Assembly (NCBI GenBank): GCA_022841745.1
Contig: JALHQW010000023.1
Span: 1-64,000, forward strand
Length of the DNA: 64,000 nucleotides
Origin: Saprospiraceae bacterium
Lineage (GTDB): Bacteria > Bacteroidota > Bacteroidia > Chitinophagales > Saprospiraceae
Direction of reading: 5' to 3'
Positions 24,096-32,359 of this stretch are shown here, piece by piece. The position numbers and the translations under genes are program-made. The notes beneath the pieces were generated by a model. The model saw only the letters and a list, made by a program, of their open reading frames with translations, had not been told where the DNA came from and ran no database searches. How positions within the stretch are numbered: the first letter of the stretch is position 1; each line of letters opens with the position of its first letter.

Positions 24096-25745
24096 TCAAC
24101 GTGCGAACTGCACCGCCCGCTTCTCCCGTATTACGGTCACTTTGATTTGACCGGGGTACTGCATTTCCCCTTGTATTTTCTGTGAAATCATGAAGGCGAG
24201 GTCGTCGGCGTATTGGTCGGTGACTTTCTCGGCCTCTACGATGACCCTTAGTTCACGCCCTGCCTGCATGGCAAATGCCTTGGAGACGCCCTCATGCGCC
24301 ATGGCGATTTCCTCCAACTCACCGATGCGCTTGAGGTAGCTTTCGAGGATTTCACGGCGGGCACCCGGCCTTGCACCTGAAATGGCGTCGCAAGCCTGCA
24401 CGAGCGGGGAGATGATATTGTTCATCTCGATTTCGTCGTGGTGGGCACCTACGGCGTTGCAGATGGTTTCGTTCTCGCCATACTTCTCGCAAATCTGCAT
24501 ACCGACGATGGCGTGCGAGAGTTCGGTTTCCTCCTCTGCCACCTTGCCGATGTCGTGGAGCAGACCAGCACGTTTCGCCAATTTAGCTTGCTTCGGATTG
24601 AGTCCCAATTCAGCGGCCATGATGCCACAGAGGTTGGCCGTTTCGATGGAGTGCTTGAGCAGGTTTTGGCCGTAGCTGGAGCGGAAACGCATCCGTCCCA
24701 CCTGTTTGATAAGGTATGCGTTCAGGCCGTGGATGCCCAGTTCGATGACCGTGCGCTCGCCGATTTCGACGATTTGCTCGTCCAACTGCTTGCGGGTCTT
24801 GGCCACTACCTCCTCGATGCGGGCTGGGTGGATACGGCCATCGGTCACGAGTTTCTTCAGTGCCAAGCGGGCTATCTCCCGGCGTATCGGGTCGAAGCTG
24901 CTGATGACGATTGCTTCTGGCGTGTCATCCACCACGATTTCAGCACCCGTGGCCGCTTCGAGGGCACGGATGTTACGACCTTCCCGACCGATGATTTGGC
25001 CCTTCATATCGTCGTTGTCCAATGGGAACACGCTAACGGTATTCTCAATGGTGTATTCCGACGCCATGCGCTGGATGGTCTGGATGATGATTTTCTTGGA
25101 CTCCTTACCGGCATCGAGTTTGGCTTGGTTAATGGTCTCTTTGACCAATGCCATCGCCTCTGTTTCTGCCTTGCCCTTGATGGCTTTGATAAGCTCCTCT
25201 TTGGCCTCGCCCTGCGTCAGTCGGGAGATGCCTTCAAGCGCCTTGATGCGCTCCTCATTGGCCGCTTCGAGTTCTTCCTTGCGCTTCGCAACGATTTTGA
25301 GCTGCTTGTCGAGATTGTCCTTTACGGCATTGTTTTCGGCCACCTTTTGGACAAAATCAACGTCACGGGCATCAAGTTCCTTGACCCTGTCTTTTAGTTT
25401 GTCTTCCTTGGACTGTAAGTCCTTTTCAAGTGCCTTGATTTCCAATTCCCGTTCTTTGACAGACACAAGCTTGTCGGCTTTTTCCTTTTCAAACTGCGCA
25501 CGCATGTCGTTGAAGCGGTCTTTTGCCTCCTGTACTTTGCGCTGTTTGATGGTCTCGTTCTTCGACTCGGCTTCCTCAACGATGCGCTTGGCGGTATCCT
25601 GTGCCTTTTTGATTTCCTGTTCGGCTTTAGCCTTGGCGTCCTCTACGAGCGATGCGTTCTTGCTTTTCAAGGCGCTGGAGACGATAAAGTACCCCACGAT
25701 AGCCCCGACGACCAGTCCTATGACCAGTCCGATTCCTATTTCCAT
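24096..25745 (-). CDS. rny: Ribonuclease Y
   Basis: This 549-residue endoribonuclease initiates mRNA decay at the membrane. The N-terminal helix (IGIGLVIGLVVGAIVGYFIV) anchors it. A long charged coiled coil covers about residues 30-200. The KH domain reads QIIGREGRNIRALEAATGAE and DPIRREIARLALKKLV. The HD domain has LLHDIGKV, the metal-binding His-Asp pair. Length and order are those of the family (about 520). It is the last gene of the pheT, coiled-coil, zapA, rny set on the minus strand, a common Bacteroidota arrangement. Confidence 0.97.
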   Translation of the reverse strand: MEIGIGLVIGLVVGAIVGYFIVSSALKSKNASLVEDAKAKAEQEIKKAQDTAKRIVEEAESKNETIKQRKVQEAKDRFNDMRAQFEKEKADKLVSVKERELEIKALEKDLQSKEDKLKDRVKELDARDVDFVQKVAENNAVKDNLDKQLKIVAKRKEELEAANEERIKALEGISRLTQGEAKEELIKAIKGKAETEAMALVKETINQAKLDAGKESKKIIIQTIQRMASEYTIENTVSVFPLDNDDMKGQIIGREGRNIRALEAATGAEIVVDDTPEAIVISSFDPIRREIARLALKKLVTDGRIHPARIEEVVAKTRKQLDEQIVEIGERTVIELGIHGLNAYLIKQVGRMRFRSSYGQNLLKHSIETANLCGIMAAELGLNPKQAKLAKRAGLLHDIGKVAEEETELSHAIVGMQICEKYGENETICNAVGAHHDEIEMNNIISPLVQACDAISGARPGARREILESYLKRIGELEEIAMAHEGVSKAFAMQAGRELRVIVEAEKVTDQYADDLAFMISQKIQGEMQYPGQIKVTVIREKRAVQFAR

Positions 25746-25952
25746 GATGTCAAAAGGTTAAAATGGTTAAGCGGGCATTGCGGTTGTTGGGTACAAAGCG
25801 TATGCTAATCATATTGAAATAACGAAACTAAGAAATTGGTTGAAAATCAATGCTTTGAGCGAATTTCCAATTTCCATGAATTTCCAAATTTCAACTAACG
25901 CTTTGGCTTGTAGCCGTTTTGCCCAAAATAAAAAATGCCGCAACGGGTAGGC
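25746..25952. other. zapA-rny spacer, possible small RNA site
   Basis: The spacer is 207 bases without a gene. It contains repeated AATTTCCAATTTCC-type words (25861-25892), which could base-pair with GGAAATT words. In several bacteria a 6S RNA gene is next to zapA, so one could lie here. I see no convincing long hairpin with a central bubble and do not call it. Confidence 0.25.
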
Positions 25953-26252
25953 TCAGGACATCGCTCCGTCGAGGAGCGACTCAATGCGGGAAAGTTGTTC
26001 GGAATCGTCCGGTGGTGAGGAAGCAGTCGGTTGATTTGTGGCTTTGTGCAAGTCCACCGCGTAGCCAAGGAGCGCCATTGCCAGGCAATCCTGCTTTTCA
26101 CGGTTAGGATAGGCCAACTGAAATTTGTTCACTTTCTCGTTGACCTCCTTCACTATCTGGCGAACCATAGGTTCATCGCTCGCCTTTATCTTCAAAGGAT
26201 ATGGCCTCCCTGCAATCGTCACTGTCAGTTGTTTGCTGTCCTGCTCTTCCAT
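25953..26252 (-). CDS. zapA: Cell division protein ZapA
   Basis: This 99-residue protein has the ZapA layout: a short beta-rich N-terminal part (QLTVTIAGRPYPLKIKASDE), VRQIVKEVNEKVNKFQLAYP, then DCLAMALLGYAVDLHKA leading into the coiled-coil end. ZapA cross-links FtsZ filaments at the division site. It lies between the coiled-coil gene and rny on the same strand, as in other Bacteroidota, so co-transcription is likely. Confidence 0.92.
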   Translation of the reverse strand: MEEQDSKQLTVTIAGRPYPLKIKASDEPMVRQIVKEVNEKVNKFQLAYPNREKQDCLAMALLGYAVDLHKATNQPTASSPPDDSEQLSRIESLLDGAMS

Positions 26253-26254
26253 AT

Positions 26255-26345
26255 CCTCTGGTCAAGTAAAAAGTTGAAGGGAAAAAGTAAAAAGCAATTG
26301 CCGTGATGTTTACAACTTTTGACTTTGTACTCTAACCTTTTGACT
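26255..26345. repeat. AAAAGTAAAAAG inverted repeat element
   Basis: The left part repeats AAGTAAAAAGTTGAAGGG-type words, and the right part repeats ACTTTTGACTTTG words that complement them. It fills the gap between zapA and the coiled-coil gene and uses the same words as the tract at 12815-13082. Confidence 0.55.
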
Positions 26346-26636
26346 TTACGCACTTTGAAGCCACTCAATACATTTATCTATCTCTTGGATGTATTGGTCA
26401 ATCTGCTTTCTCAATTTTTGGGTGTTTTCCGAATCATCACCCCGCTGCCCGGCCAATGCCTGCTGCGAGTTCGTCAATCTTTCAGTCAATTCGCCGATGC
26501 GCTCATGCTGCGCTTCCAAGTCGGCTTTGAGCTTGTTATTTTCTTGCAAAAGCGAGGCATTTTGCTGGCGCAATGCGGTCATTGCGTCCAACAGCTGCTT
26601 CACTTTATGTTCGATGTTGTCGAGTTGTTGGGTCAT
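26346..26636 (-). CDS. Small coiled-coil protein, ZapB-like
   Basis: This 96-residue protein is almost entirely heptad-patterned and charged: IEHKVKQLLDAMTALRQQNA, SLLQENNKLKADLEAQHER, then KLRKQIDQYIQEIDKCIEWL. It has no signal peptide or catalytic motif. It lies directly before zapA and six bases after pheT in transcription order. The context suggests a division-associated coiled coil comparable to ZapB, but sequence similarity to ZapB itself is not shown. Existence of the gene is well supported; function is inferred. Confidence 0.8.
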   Translation of the reverse strand: MTQQLDNIEHKVKQLLDAMTALRQQNASLLQENNKLKADLEAQHERIGELTERLTNSQQALAGQRGDDSENTQKLRKQIDQYIQEIDKCIEWLQSA

Positions 26637-26642
26637 GTGCTA

Positions 26643-29171
26643 TTAACGCCTAATCACCGCTCCAAGTTTCCCCTCCATCGCCTCCATCATCTCCGTCATC
26701 ACGGCGTCCACCTCTTTGTCTTGGAGCGTTCGGGTCGTGTCTTCGAAGGTGAAGCCCAGTGCGTATGACTTTTTGCCCTCGCCCAGCTTGCTTTCATCTT
26801 CAAAAACATCGAATAAATTGATGTCTTTCAACAGTTTTTTACCAGCTTTTCTGGCAACGGCGGCAAGGTCGTTAAATTTCACGGATTTTCCAATCACAAC
26901 CGCCAAGTCCCTGCGCACGGTAGGGAATTTATTTAGCTCCGCAAAGCTGATGCTCTGTTTTTTGGCCGCTTGCAGCAGGGCGTCCCAGTTCAGGTCGGCA
27001 TAGAACACCTCGCCCCGGATGCCCATTTTTTTGCAAACTTTTGGCTGCACCTTGCCCATCACGGCCAGTTCTTGCGGGCCACGGTGCAGTTTTAGGGCAT
27101 AAGCAAAAATAGCGTCCTGTTGCGCCGTCTCCTGATAACCGGAGGTCAAGCCCACCCTCGCAAAAATATTGCTAACCAAGGTTTTCAAGGTGAAAAAATC
27201 GGCAGACAGCTTCTCTTTGTTGCGCCAACCCTCCGGCCACCGCTGGCCAGTAACAGCCAAAGAAAGGTGCTGCGGCTCATTGAATTGCGGATTGCGGATT
27301 GCGGATTGCGGATTGGGGGTGCCGGAATCCGCATTCCGAAATCCTGAATCCGCAATCGAATAGGTTTTTCCGAATTCAAAAAGCTTCAGGTCGTTCTGCT
27401 GCCTATTCTGGTTGTTCACCACGGCCTCCAAGGCACTGAACAGCATCGTGGGGCGCATGATGTCTAATTCCACGTTGCTCGTGTTGTTCACGAAGACCAA
27501 CTCGCTTTCTTCCTTCGGCAATATCTCTTTGTAAAACATTGATTTAGAAAGCGAAAGGCTCATCGTCTCGTTGAAACCATTGGCAGCGAGGTAGTCGGCA
27601 ACGGTATTGCGGACGCTGTTCGGGTCGGGCTTCTCGCTGCTAACGATGTTGCTGCGGATTTGCGCAGGGGCAGGCACATTGTCCAGCCCGAACACCCGCA
27701 GGATTTCCTCTACCACGTCGGCGGGGCGGGTCACGTCGGCCTTGTTCGTCGGTACGGACACCGTGAACGAATCCGCCGTCTCTGCCTCGATTTTCATCTC
27801 CAGCGCCGAGAGGATTTCATTGACTTTTTCCTTCGGAATTTCCATCCCAATGAGGCGGTTCACGTAATCGAACGTGACGGTAATCAGTTGATTTTCAATC
27901 GGATTTGGATAAATATCCACCACCTCGGAGGCGATTTCGCCACCCGCCAGTTCGACCATCATGGCCGCTGCCCGTTGCAGGGCATACACGCAGATATTCG
28001 GGTCGCTGCCTTTCTCAAACACCCGTGCGGCATCCGTGCGGAGGTCGTGGCGGGTGCTGCTGCGGCGAATCCACTTGGCATTGAAATGGGCGCTTTCGAG
28101 GAATATATTCTTTGTGGTGTCCTTCACACCCGACTTCGCCCCACCGAATACCCCACCGATGCACATCGGCTTCGAGTCGCCGTCGCAAATCATCAGGTCG
28201 TGGTCGTTGAGGCTGCGCTCCCGCTCGTCGAGGCTGAGGAATTTGCTGCCTTCCGGCAATGTTTTCACAATGACTTTTTGCCCAGCGATTTCATCCAAAT
28301 CGAAAGCATGAAGCGGCTGGCCGAGTTCGTGGAGGATGAAATTAGTGATGTCCACCACGTTGCTGATGGGCCGCACCCCGACCGATTGGAGGCGTTTTTT
28401 CAACCAATCCGGCGACTCGCCGATGGTCACGCCCTTGATAACGACGCCAGCGTAGCGGGGGCAAGCTTCGGTGTTTTCCACCACCACTTCGACGGAGGGC
28501 AGACTTTCCAAGTTTTGAAAACTTGGAAAGTCTATCTTCGGCATTTTCACCCCACCCATTTGCCCAAACTGCACTTGCAGCGCAGCGGCCAAATCCCTTG
28601 CCACGCCAAGGTGGCAGGTAGCATCGGAGCGGTTCGGCGTCAGGCCGATTTCATAGACCACGTCTTTTTGCAGCTTGAAATAGTCACGTCCAGTGGTGCC
28701 CACGGGCGTATCCTCCGGCAGCACGAGGATGCCGCTGTGGTCTTCGCCCATGCCGAGTTCGTCGGAAGCACAGATCATGCCCTGCGACTCCTCGCCCCTG
28801 ATTTTGCCCAATTTTAAAGTCAATGGCTCGCCCCCCGTGGGGTAGAGCGTGGTGCCGACGGTGGCCACGAGCACCTTCTGCCCGGCGGCCACATTGGGTG
28901 CTCCGCAAACGATTTGCAGCAATTCGCCTCCCGAGGAATCGGGACGAGATGTGCCGATGTCCACCTTGGTTAGGCTGAGCTTGTCGGCATTGGGGTGACG
29001 CCAACACTCCTTCACGTGCCCGACGACGACACCTTCCAGCCCACCCTTGATGCTCTCGACCTCCTCCATGCCCTCCACTTCGAGGCCGAGGCTGGTGAGC
29101 AAGTTCGAGATTTCATCGGGCGACAGGTCAATGTCTATGTATTCTTTGAGCCAATTTAGCGATATGGTCAT
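26643..29171 (-). CDS. pheT: Phenylalanine-tRNA ligase beta subunit
   Basis: The true start is MTISLNWLKEYIDIDLSPDE at 29171; the frame is open further upstream but runs into the neighbouring gene. At 842 residues it is slightly longer than usual (about 800). Order: N-terminal domain, the tRNA-binding OB fold (GVVVGHVKECWRHPNADKLS), B3/B4 editing core (ACPRYAGVVIKG, ISNVVDITNFI, GQPLHAFDLD), B5, the catalytic-like core, and the C-terminal anticodon-binding domain (FPTVRRDLAVVIGKSV). Around residues 603-630 an in-frame low-complexity insert (SAIRNPQ-type words) is encoded by a hairpin repeat. The alpha subunit pheS is not in the window. Confidence 0.96.
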   Translation of the reverse strand: MTISLNWLKEYIDIDLSPDEISNLLTSLGLEVEGMEEVESIKGGLEGVVVGHVKECWRHPNADKLSLTKVDIGTSRPDSSGGELLQIVCGAPNVAAGQKVLVATVGTTLYPTGGEPLTLKLGKIRGEESQGMICASDELGMGEDHSGILVLPEDTPVGTTGRDYFKLQKDVVYEIGLTPNRSDATCHLGVARDLAAALQVQFGQMGGVKMPKIDFPSFQNLESLPSVEVVVENTEACPRYAGVVIKGVTIGESPDWLKKRLQSVGVRPISNVVDITNFILHELGQPLHAFDLDEIAGQKVIVKTLPEGSKFLSLDERERSLNDHDLMICDGDSKPMCIGGVFGGAKSGVKDTTKNIFLESAHFNAKWIRRSSTRHDLRTDAARVFEKGSDPNICVYALQRAAAMMVELAGGEIASEVVDIYPNPIENQLITVTFDYVNRLIGMEIPKEKVNEILSALEMKIEAETADSFTVSVPTNKADVTRPADVVEEILRVFGLDNVPAPAQIRSNIVSSEKPDPNSVRNTVADYLAANGFNETMSLSLSKSMFYKEILPKEESELVFVNNTSNVELDIMRPTMLFSALEAVVNNQNRQQNDLKLFEFGKTYSIADSGFRNADSGTPNPQSAIRNPQFNEPQHLSLAVTGQRWPEGWRNKEKLSADFFTLKTLVSNIFARVGLTSGYQETAQQDAIFAYALKLHRGPQELAVMGKVQPKVCKKMGIRGEVFYADLNWDALLQAAKKQSISFAELNKFPTVRRDLAVVIGKSVKFNDLAAVARKAGKKLLKDINLFDVFEDESKLGEGKKSYALGFTFEDTTRTLQDKEVDAVMTEMMEAMEGKLGAVIRR
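27284..27362. repeat. GCGGATT hairpin repeat inside pheT
   Basis: Four or so tandem copies of GCGGATT (27288-27315) are followed by complementary AATCCGC / ATCCGCAATC words (27327-27358). The element keeps the pheT frame and adds about 25 residues at a loop after LFEFGKTYS. A sister element is in the radical SAM gene at 31205-31365. Confidence 0.9.
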
Positions 29172-29230
29172 TTTTTCAAATTTGAAGGGGCGAAGATAGG
29201 AAAAAACGGAAACGCCGATTCGAGGGTTCC

Positions 29231-31543
29231 TTACAGCACCAATAATCCGTTTTCTCGTAGCACTTCCCACTCTCCACTCCTCAAAAACGCTGCAAACCCT
29301 CCCTCGGCATTTTCCTCAAAATCCCGTTGCAGCTCCGCAAAACTCATCACCGGATGTTCGCCGATTTGGAGAAGTGGAAGCACGTCCACCAGCCATTGGG
29401 CGAGGGCGGGCGAGGTTTCCAATTCCCAGGCATGTTGTTTATGATGAAAAAGTAGGGTGGCCGTGCCAGCTTCTTCGTCGAGGGTGGCTATGGGCTGCGG
29501 GCCATTCCAGGCAACGAGTGCCGTCGGGCGGGGCGTTTTTTCTTCCTGCTCCGCAATGCTTTTTTTGATGAAGGACTTGGGCACGCTGGGCTTTGGCACC
29601 GGAAAGTCGAACCAGTCGGCCAAGCGGAAGTCGAAGCAGACGCCGTGCATGTAATTGAACAGCGACTTGCGCAGCCCCTCTCCGAAAAGGTCGTGGTTGG
29701 TACCCGTGGGGTCGTCGTGCCAGCGGTCGTTGTCGGCAAAACCAGCGAAGGCTGGGCCAGTCTCTGCCACGCCAAAGGCAGCGGGGTCAAGGCCGACCGG
29801 GCTGTGCGCCGTCATTGCGAAGCGGTGCCAAAAACCGGACTGCACCACGCCCGCCTCGAATAGTTGGCGCACCATTTCGAGGGCGTCCATGGTCTCCTGC
29901 GCCGTCTGCGTCGGGAAGCCGTACATCAGGTAGGCATGCACCATGATGCCCGCCTCCGTGAAATGGTTGGAAACACGGGCCACCTGCGCCACGGTCACGC
30001 CTTTTTTCATCAGGGCCAACAGGCGGTCGCTGGCCACCTCCAGGCCACCAGACACTGCGATGCAGCCAGAAGCGGCAAGCAGTCGGCATAGGTCGGCGGT
30101 AAAGGATTTTTCGAAGCGGATGTTCGTCCACCAGGTGACGGTGAGGCGGCGGCGCAGGATTTCCAGCGCCAGGTCACGCAGCAGGGCGGGCGGGGCGGCC
30201 TCGTCCACGAAGTGGAAGCCGGTCTGCCCGGTCTGTGCGATGATTTCCTCGATGCGGTCACAGAGCAGGGCGGCGCTCATGGGTTCGTAGCGCTGTATGT
30301 AGTCGAGCGTCACGTCGCAGAAGGTGCATTTGCCCCAGTAGCAGCCGTGGGCGAGGGTGAGCTTGTTCCAGCGCCCGTCGCTCCAGAGGCGGTGCATCGG
30401 GTTGGCGATTTCGATGACGGAAAGGTAGCGGTCTAAGGGCAGACCCGTGTAGTCGGGCGTGCCCGTTTCCCGCTGTGGTATATCGAGTTCGGTATTGATA
30501 TTATGGTAGCATACCACGCCGTTTATTCGGGAATAAGTTCGTTTTAAGTTTTCAACGCCTTTTTCGCCATTTATATGCTCGATTAAATGCAATAAAGGCG
30601 CTTCCCCGTCATCCAAACAGATATAGTCAAAATAATCGAAAACACGAGCATCTGCGAGGCTTCTTAGTTCGGTATTGGCGTAGCCGCCGCCCATGATTAT
30701 TTTAATATCGGGGTGAAATTGCTTCGCGTATTGACCACATTTAAATGACCCATATAAATTGCCGGGGAACGGCACGGTGAGGCAGATAATATCGGGCTTT
30801 TGCTCCGCAATATGGCGCTCCAATACCTCTTTTAATACCGTTGCAATGAGCGAGTCGGGTGCTTGCAGTTCCCGCTCCATTTCATCGAAACTGGAGGCCG
30901 TGCTGCCGAGCCGTTCGGCATAGCGGCTGAAGCCAAAATGTGGGTCAACGACCTCCGTGATGAAATCGCCAAGGTCTTCGAGGTAGAGCGTGGCGAAGTG
31001 CAGGGCCTTGTCGTGCGTGCCCATTGCCCCAAAGGCCCATTCGAGGTCTTCCACCTGTTCGAAACGGCTAGCCTCGGGCAGGTAGCTTCGGCTACAAATG
31101 GCATGTGCGAGGGTCGGGTTTTTGTTTTGAAGGAAGGCGATGACGGGGTTGATGGTGGCGAGGTAGTCAGCCCTCAGTGCCAAGATTCGCTCAGCGTTGT
31201 CACTCAATTGCGGATTTCGGATTTCGGATTTCGGACGATTCGATTTCGGATTGCGGATTTCGGATTGCGGATTGTGGGCGCTGCTAACTTGGGAAGTGAT
31301 TGGGTCGTCGGGTGTTTCCACGGTCTCCAATCCGCAATCCGCAATCCCTGAATCCGAAATTGATTTATCAAAAACCCGTTCCAATCCCTTCCTCGAAAAC
31401 ACCTCCAAAATCACCTCAATGCCCAAGTCGGCTTGGACGGAGGGAAAGCCCTTCGTATTGAGGAAGCCTTTTAGGTAGGCAGTAGCCGGGTACGGCGTGT
31501 TCAACTGCACGAAAGGGGGGGTGATGAAGAGTGTCTTTTTCAA
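29231..31543 (-). CDS. B12-binding domain radical SAM protein
   Basis: This 770-residue protein begins KKTLFITPPFVQLNTPYPAT, typical of cobalamin-binding radical SAM enzymes. A B12-binding Rossmann-like domain includes PDIICLTVPFPGNLYGSF and IIMGGGYANTELRSL. The radical SAM core has HGCYWGKCTFCDV, three Cys for the 4Fe-4S cluster spaced CX4CX2C, then GFHFVDEAAPPALL and GGLEVASDRLLALMKKGVT. The reaction is unknown. The start is a TTG at 31543, one base after the stop of the upstream ABC ATPase. Residues of about 57-113 are encoded by an in-frame hairpin repeat. It is followed by pheT on the same strand. Confidence 0.9.
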   Translation of the reverse strand: MKKTLFITPPFVQLNTPYPATAYLKGFLNTKGFPSVQADLGIEVILEVFSRKGLERVFDKSISDSGIADCGLETVETPDDPITSQVSSAHNPQSEIRNPKSNRPKSEIRNPQLSDNAERILALRADYLATINPVIAFLQNKNPTLAHAICSRSYLPEASRFEQVEDLEWAFGAMGTHDKALHFATLYLEDLGDFITEVVDPHFGFSRYAERLGSTASSFDEMERELQAPDSLIATVLKEVLERHIAEQKPDIICLTVPFPGNLYGSFKCGQYAKQFHPDIKIIMGGGYANTELRSLADARVFDYFDYICLDDGEAPLLHLIEHINGEKGVENLKRTYSRINGVVCYHNINTELDIPQRETGTPDYTGLPLDRYLSVIEIANPMHRLWSDGRWNKLTLAHGCYWGKCTFCDVTLDYIQRYEPMSAALLCDRIEEIIAQTGQTGFHFVDEAAPPALLRDLALEILRRRLTVTWWTNIRFEKSFTADLCRLLAASGCIAVSGGLEVASDRLLALMKKGVTVAQVARVSNHFTEAGIMVHAYLMYGFPTQTAQETMDALEMVRQLFEAGVVQSGFWHRFAMTAHSPVGLDPAAFGVAETGPAFAGFADNDRWHDDPTGTNHDLFGEGLRKSLFNYMHGVCFDFRLADWFDFPVPKPSVPKSFIKKSIAEQEEKTPRPTALVAWNGPQPIATLDEEAGTATLLFHHKQHAWELETSPALAQWLVDVLPLLQIGEHPVMSFAELQRDFEENAEGGFAAFLRSGEWEVLRENGLLVL
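31205..31365. repeat. GCGGATTT hairpin repeat inside the radical SAM gene
   Basis: Tandem GCGGATTTCGGATT words (31205-31277) face complementary AATCCGCAATCC words (31328-31360) across a loop of about 50 bases. The reading frame stays open and yields repeats such as SEIRNPKSNRPKSEIRNPQ. It appears inserted between conserved parts of the N-terminal region. Confidence 0.9.
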
Positions 31544-31544
31544 T

Positions 31545-32171
31545 TTATAGATTTATCTGCTTCGCAAACCGCTCCTTCAACCGCCCATCATGCGTCACCA
31601 CGAGCAGCGTGGCCTGCGCCTCCGTGGCCGTTTCTTCCAGTAGCCGTATGACCTCGTCGGTGTTTTTGTCGTCGAGGGCGGAGGTCGGCTCGTCGGCGAG
31701 GATGACCTCGGGCTTGTTCACCAAAGCCCGTGCGATGGCGGCCCGTTGGCGCTCGCCTTGGCTAAGGGCGTCGGTTTTGGCATTTATTTTATGGCCGAGG
31801 CCGAGGCGCTGGAGCAGGGCGTTGATATGGGGCCAGTCCACGGGCAGCCCGGCCAATTGTTGCGCCAGCGCCAAATTCTCGCCCACCTTCAACGACCGCA
31901 CGAAATGCGGCACTTGGAAGATGATACCGATTTTCTTCCCCCTGAATTTATCCAACTGGCTGGTTGTCAGGCCATTGAACGAGGTATCACCGACCGTGAC
32001 CGAGCCTTGGCCGGGCGTGAGCAGGCCGCCGAGCAGGTGCAGCAGGGTGGTTTTGCCGCAGCCCGACTGGCCGAGCAAAAGCCAATGTTCGCCCTTACCG
32101 CACTGGATGTCGGGGAAACGGAGCGAGGACTTTCCGTCGTAAGAATATTGCAGGTTGGTGGTCGTAAGCAT
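31545..32171 (-). CDS. ABC transporter ATP-binding protein (LolD/MacB type)
   Basis: This 208-residue ATPase has Walker A GQSGCGKTT near residue 33, a Q-loop in GIIFQVPHFVRSLKVGENL, the signature LSQGERQRAAIARAL, Walker B VILADEPTSALD and the H-loop VVTHDGRL. The short size and the spacing fit the LolD/MacB/FtsE group, which works with FtsX-like permeases in envelope tasks. No such permease is adjacent. The stop codon is one base away from the TTG start of the radical SAM gene, so the two are translationally linked. Substrate unknown. Confidence 0.93.
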   Translation of the reverse strand: MLTTTNLQYSYDGKSSLRFPDIQCGKGEHWLLLGQSGCGKTTLLHLLGGLLTPGQGSVTVGDTSFNGLTTSQLDKFRGKKIGIIFQVPHFVRSLKVGENLALAQQLAGLPVDWPHINALLQRLGLGHKINAKTDALSQGERQRAAIARALVNKPEVILADEPTSALDDKNTDEVIRLLEETATEAQATLLVVTHDGRLKERFAKQINL

Positions 32172-32201
32172 CGTGAGTTTACTGCTTTTGGTTGAATGCA
32201 G

Positions 32202-32209
32202 TAGCTTTG
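32202..32209 (+). promoter_or_regulatory. Candidate promoter of the M28 peptidase gene
   Basis: TAGCTTTG matches TAnnTTTG, with TTTA 20 bases upstream as a weak -33 element. The coding start is 150 bases downstream, a rather long leader, so the assignment is tentative. Confidence 0.35.
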
Positions 32210-32359
32210 CAAAAGTAAGCGCCTTTTCAGACTCAGCAAGCTGTCTGAACGCCGCCTTGCTTTACTGGAACTCATTTCTGCCCCAACACCGCTCAAAGTT
32301 GCTTTTTTTGCAACGCAATTTTTTTCCCGTTTACCTATTCGAAATAAAAACATTGACCA

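Noticed and set aside
25746-25952. 6S RNA gene between zapA and rny
   Set aside because: Synteny in other bacteria makes it possible, but no long interrupted hairpin could be drawn. A covariance search would be decisive.
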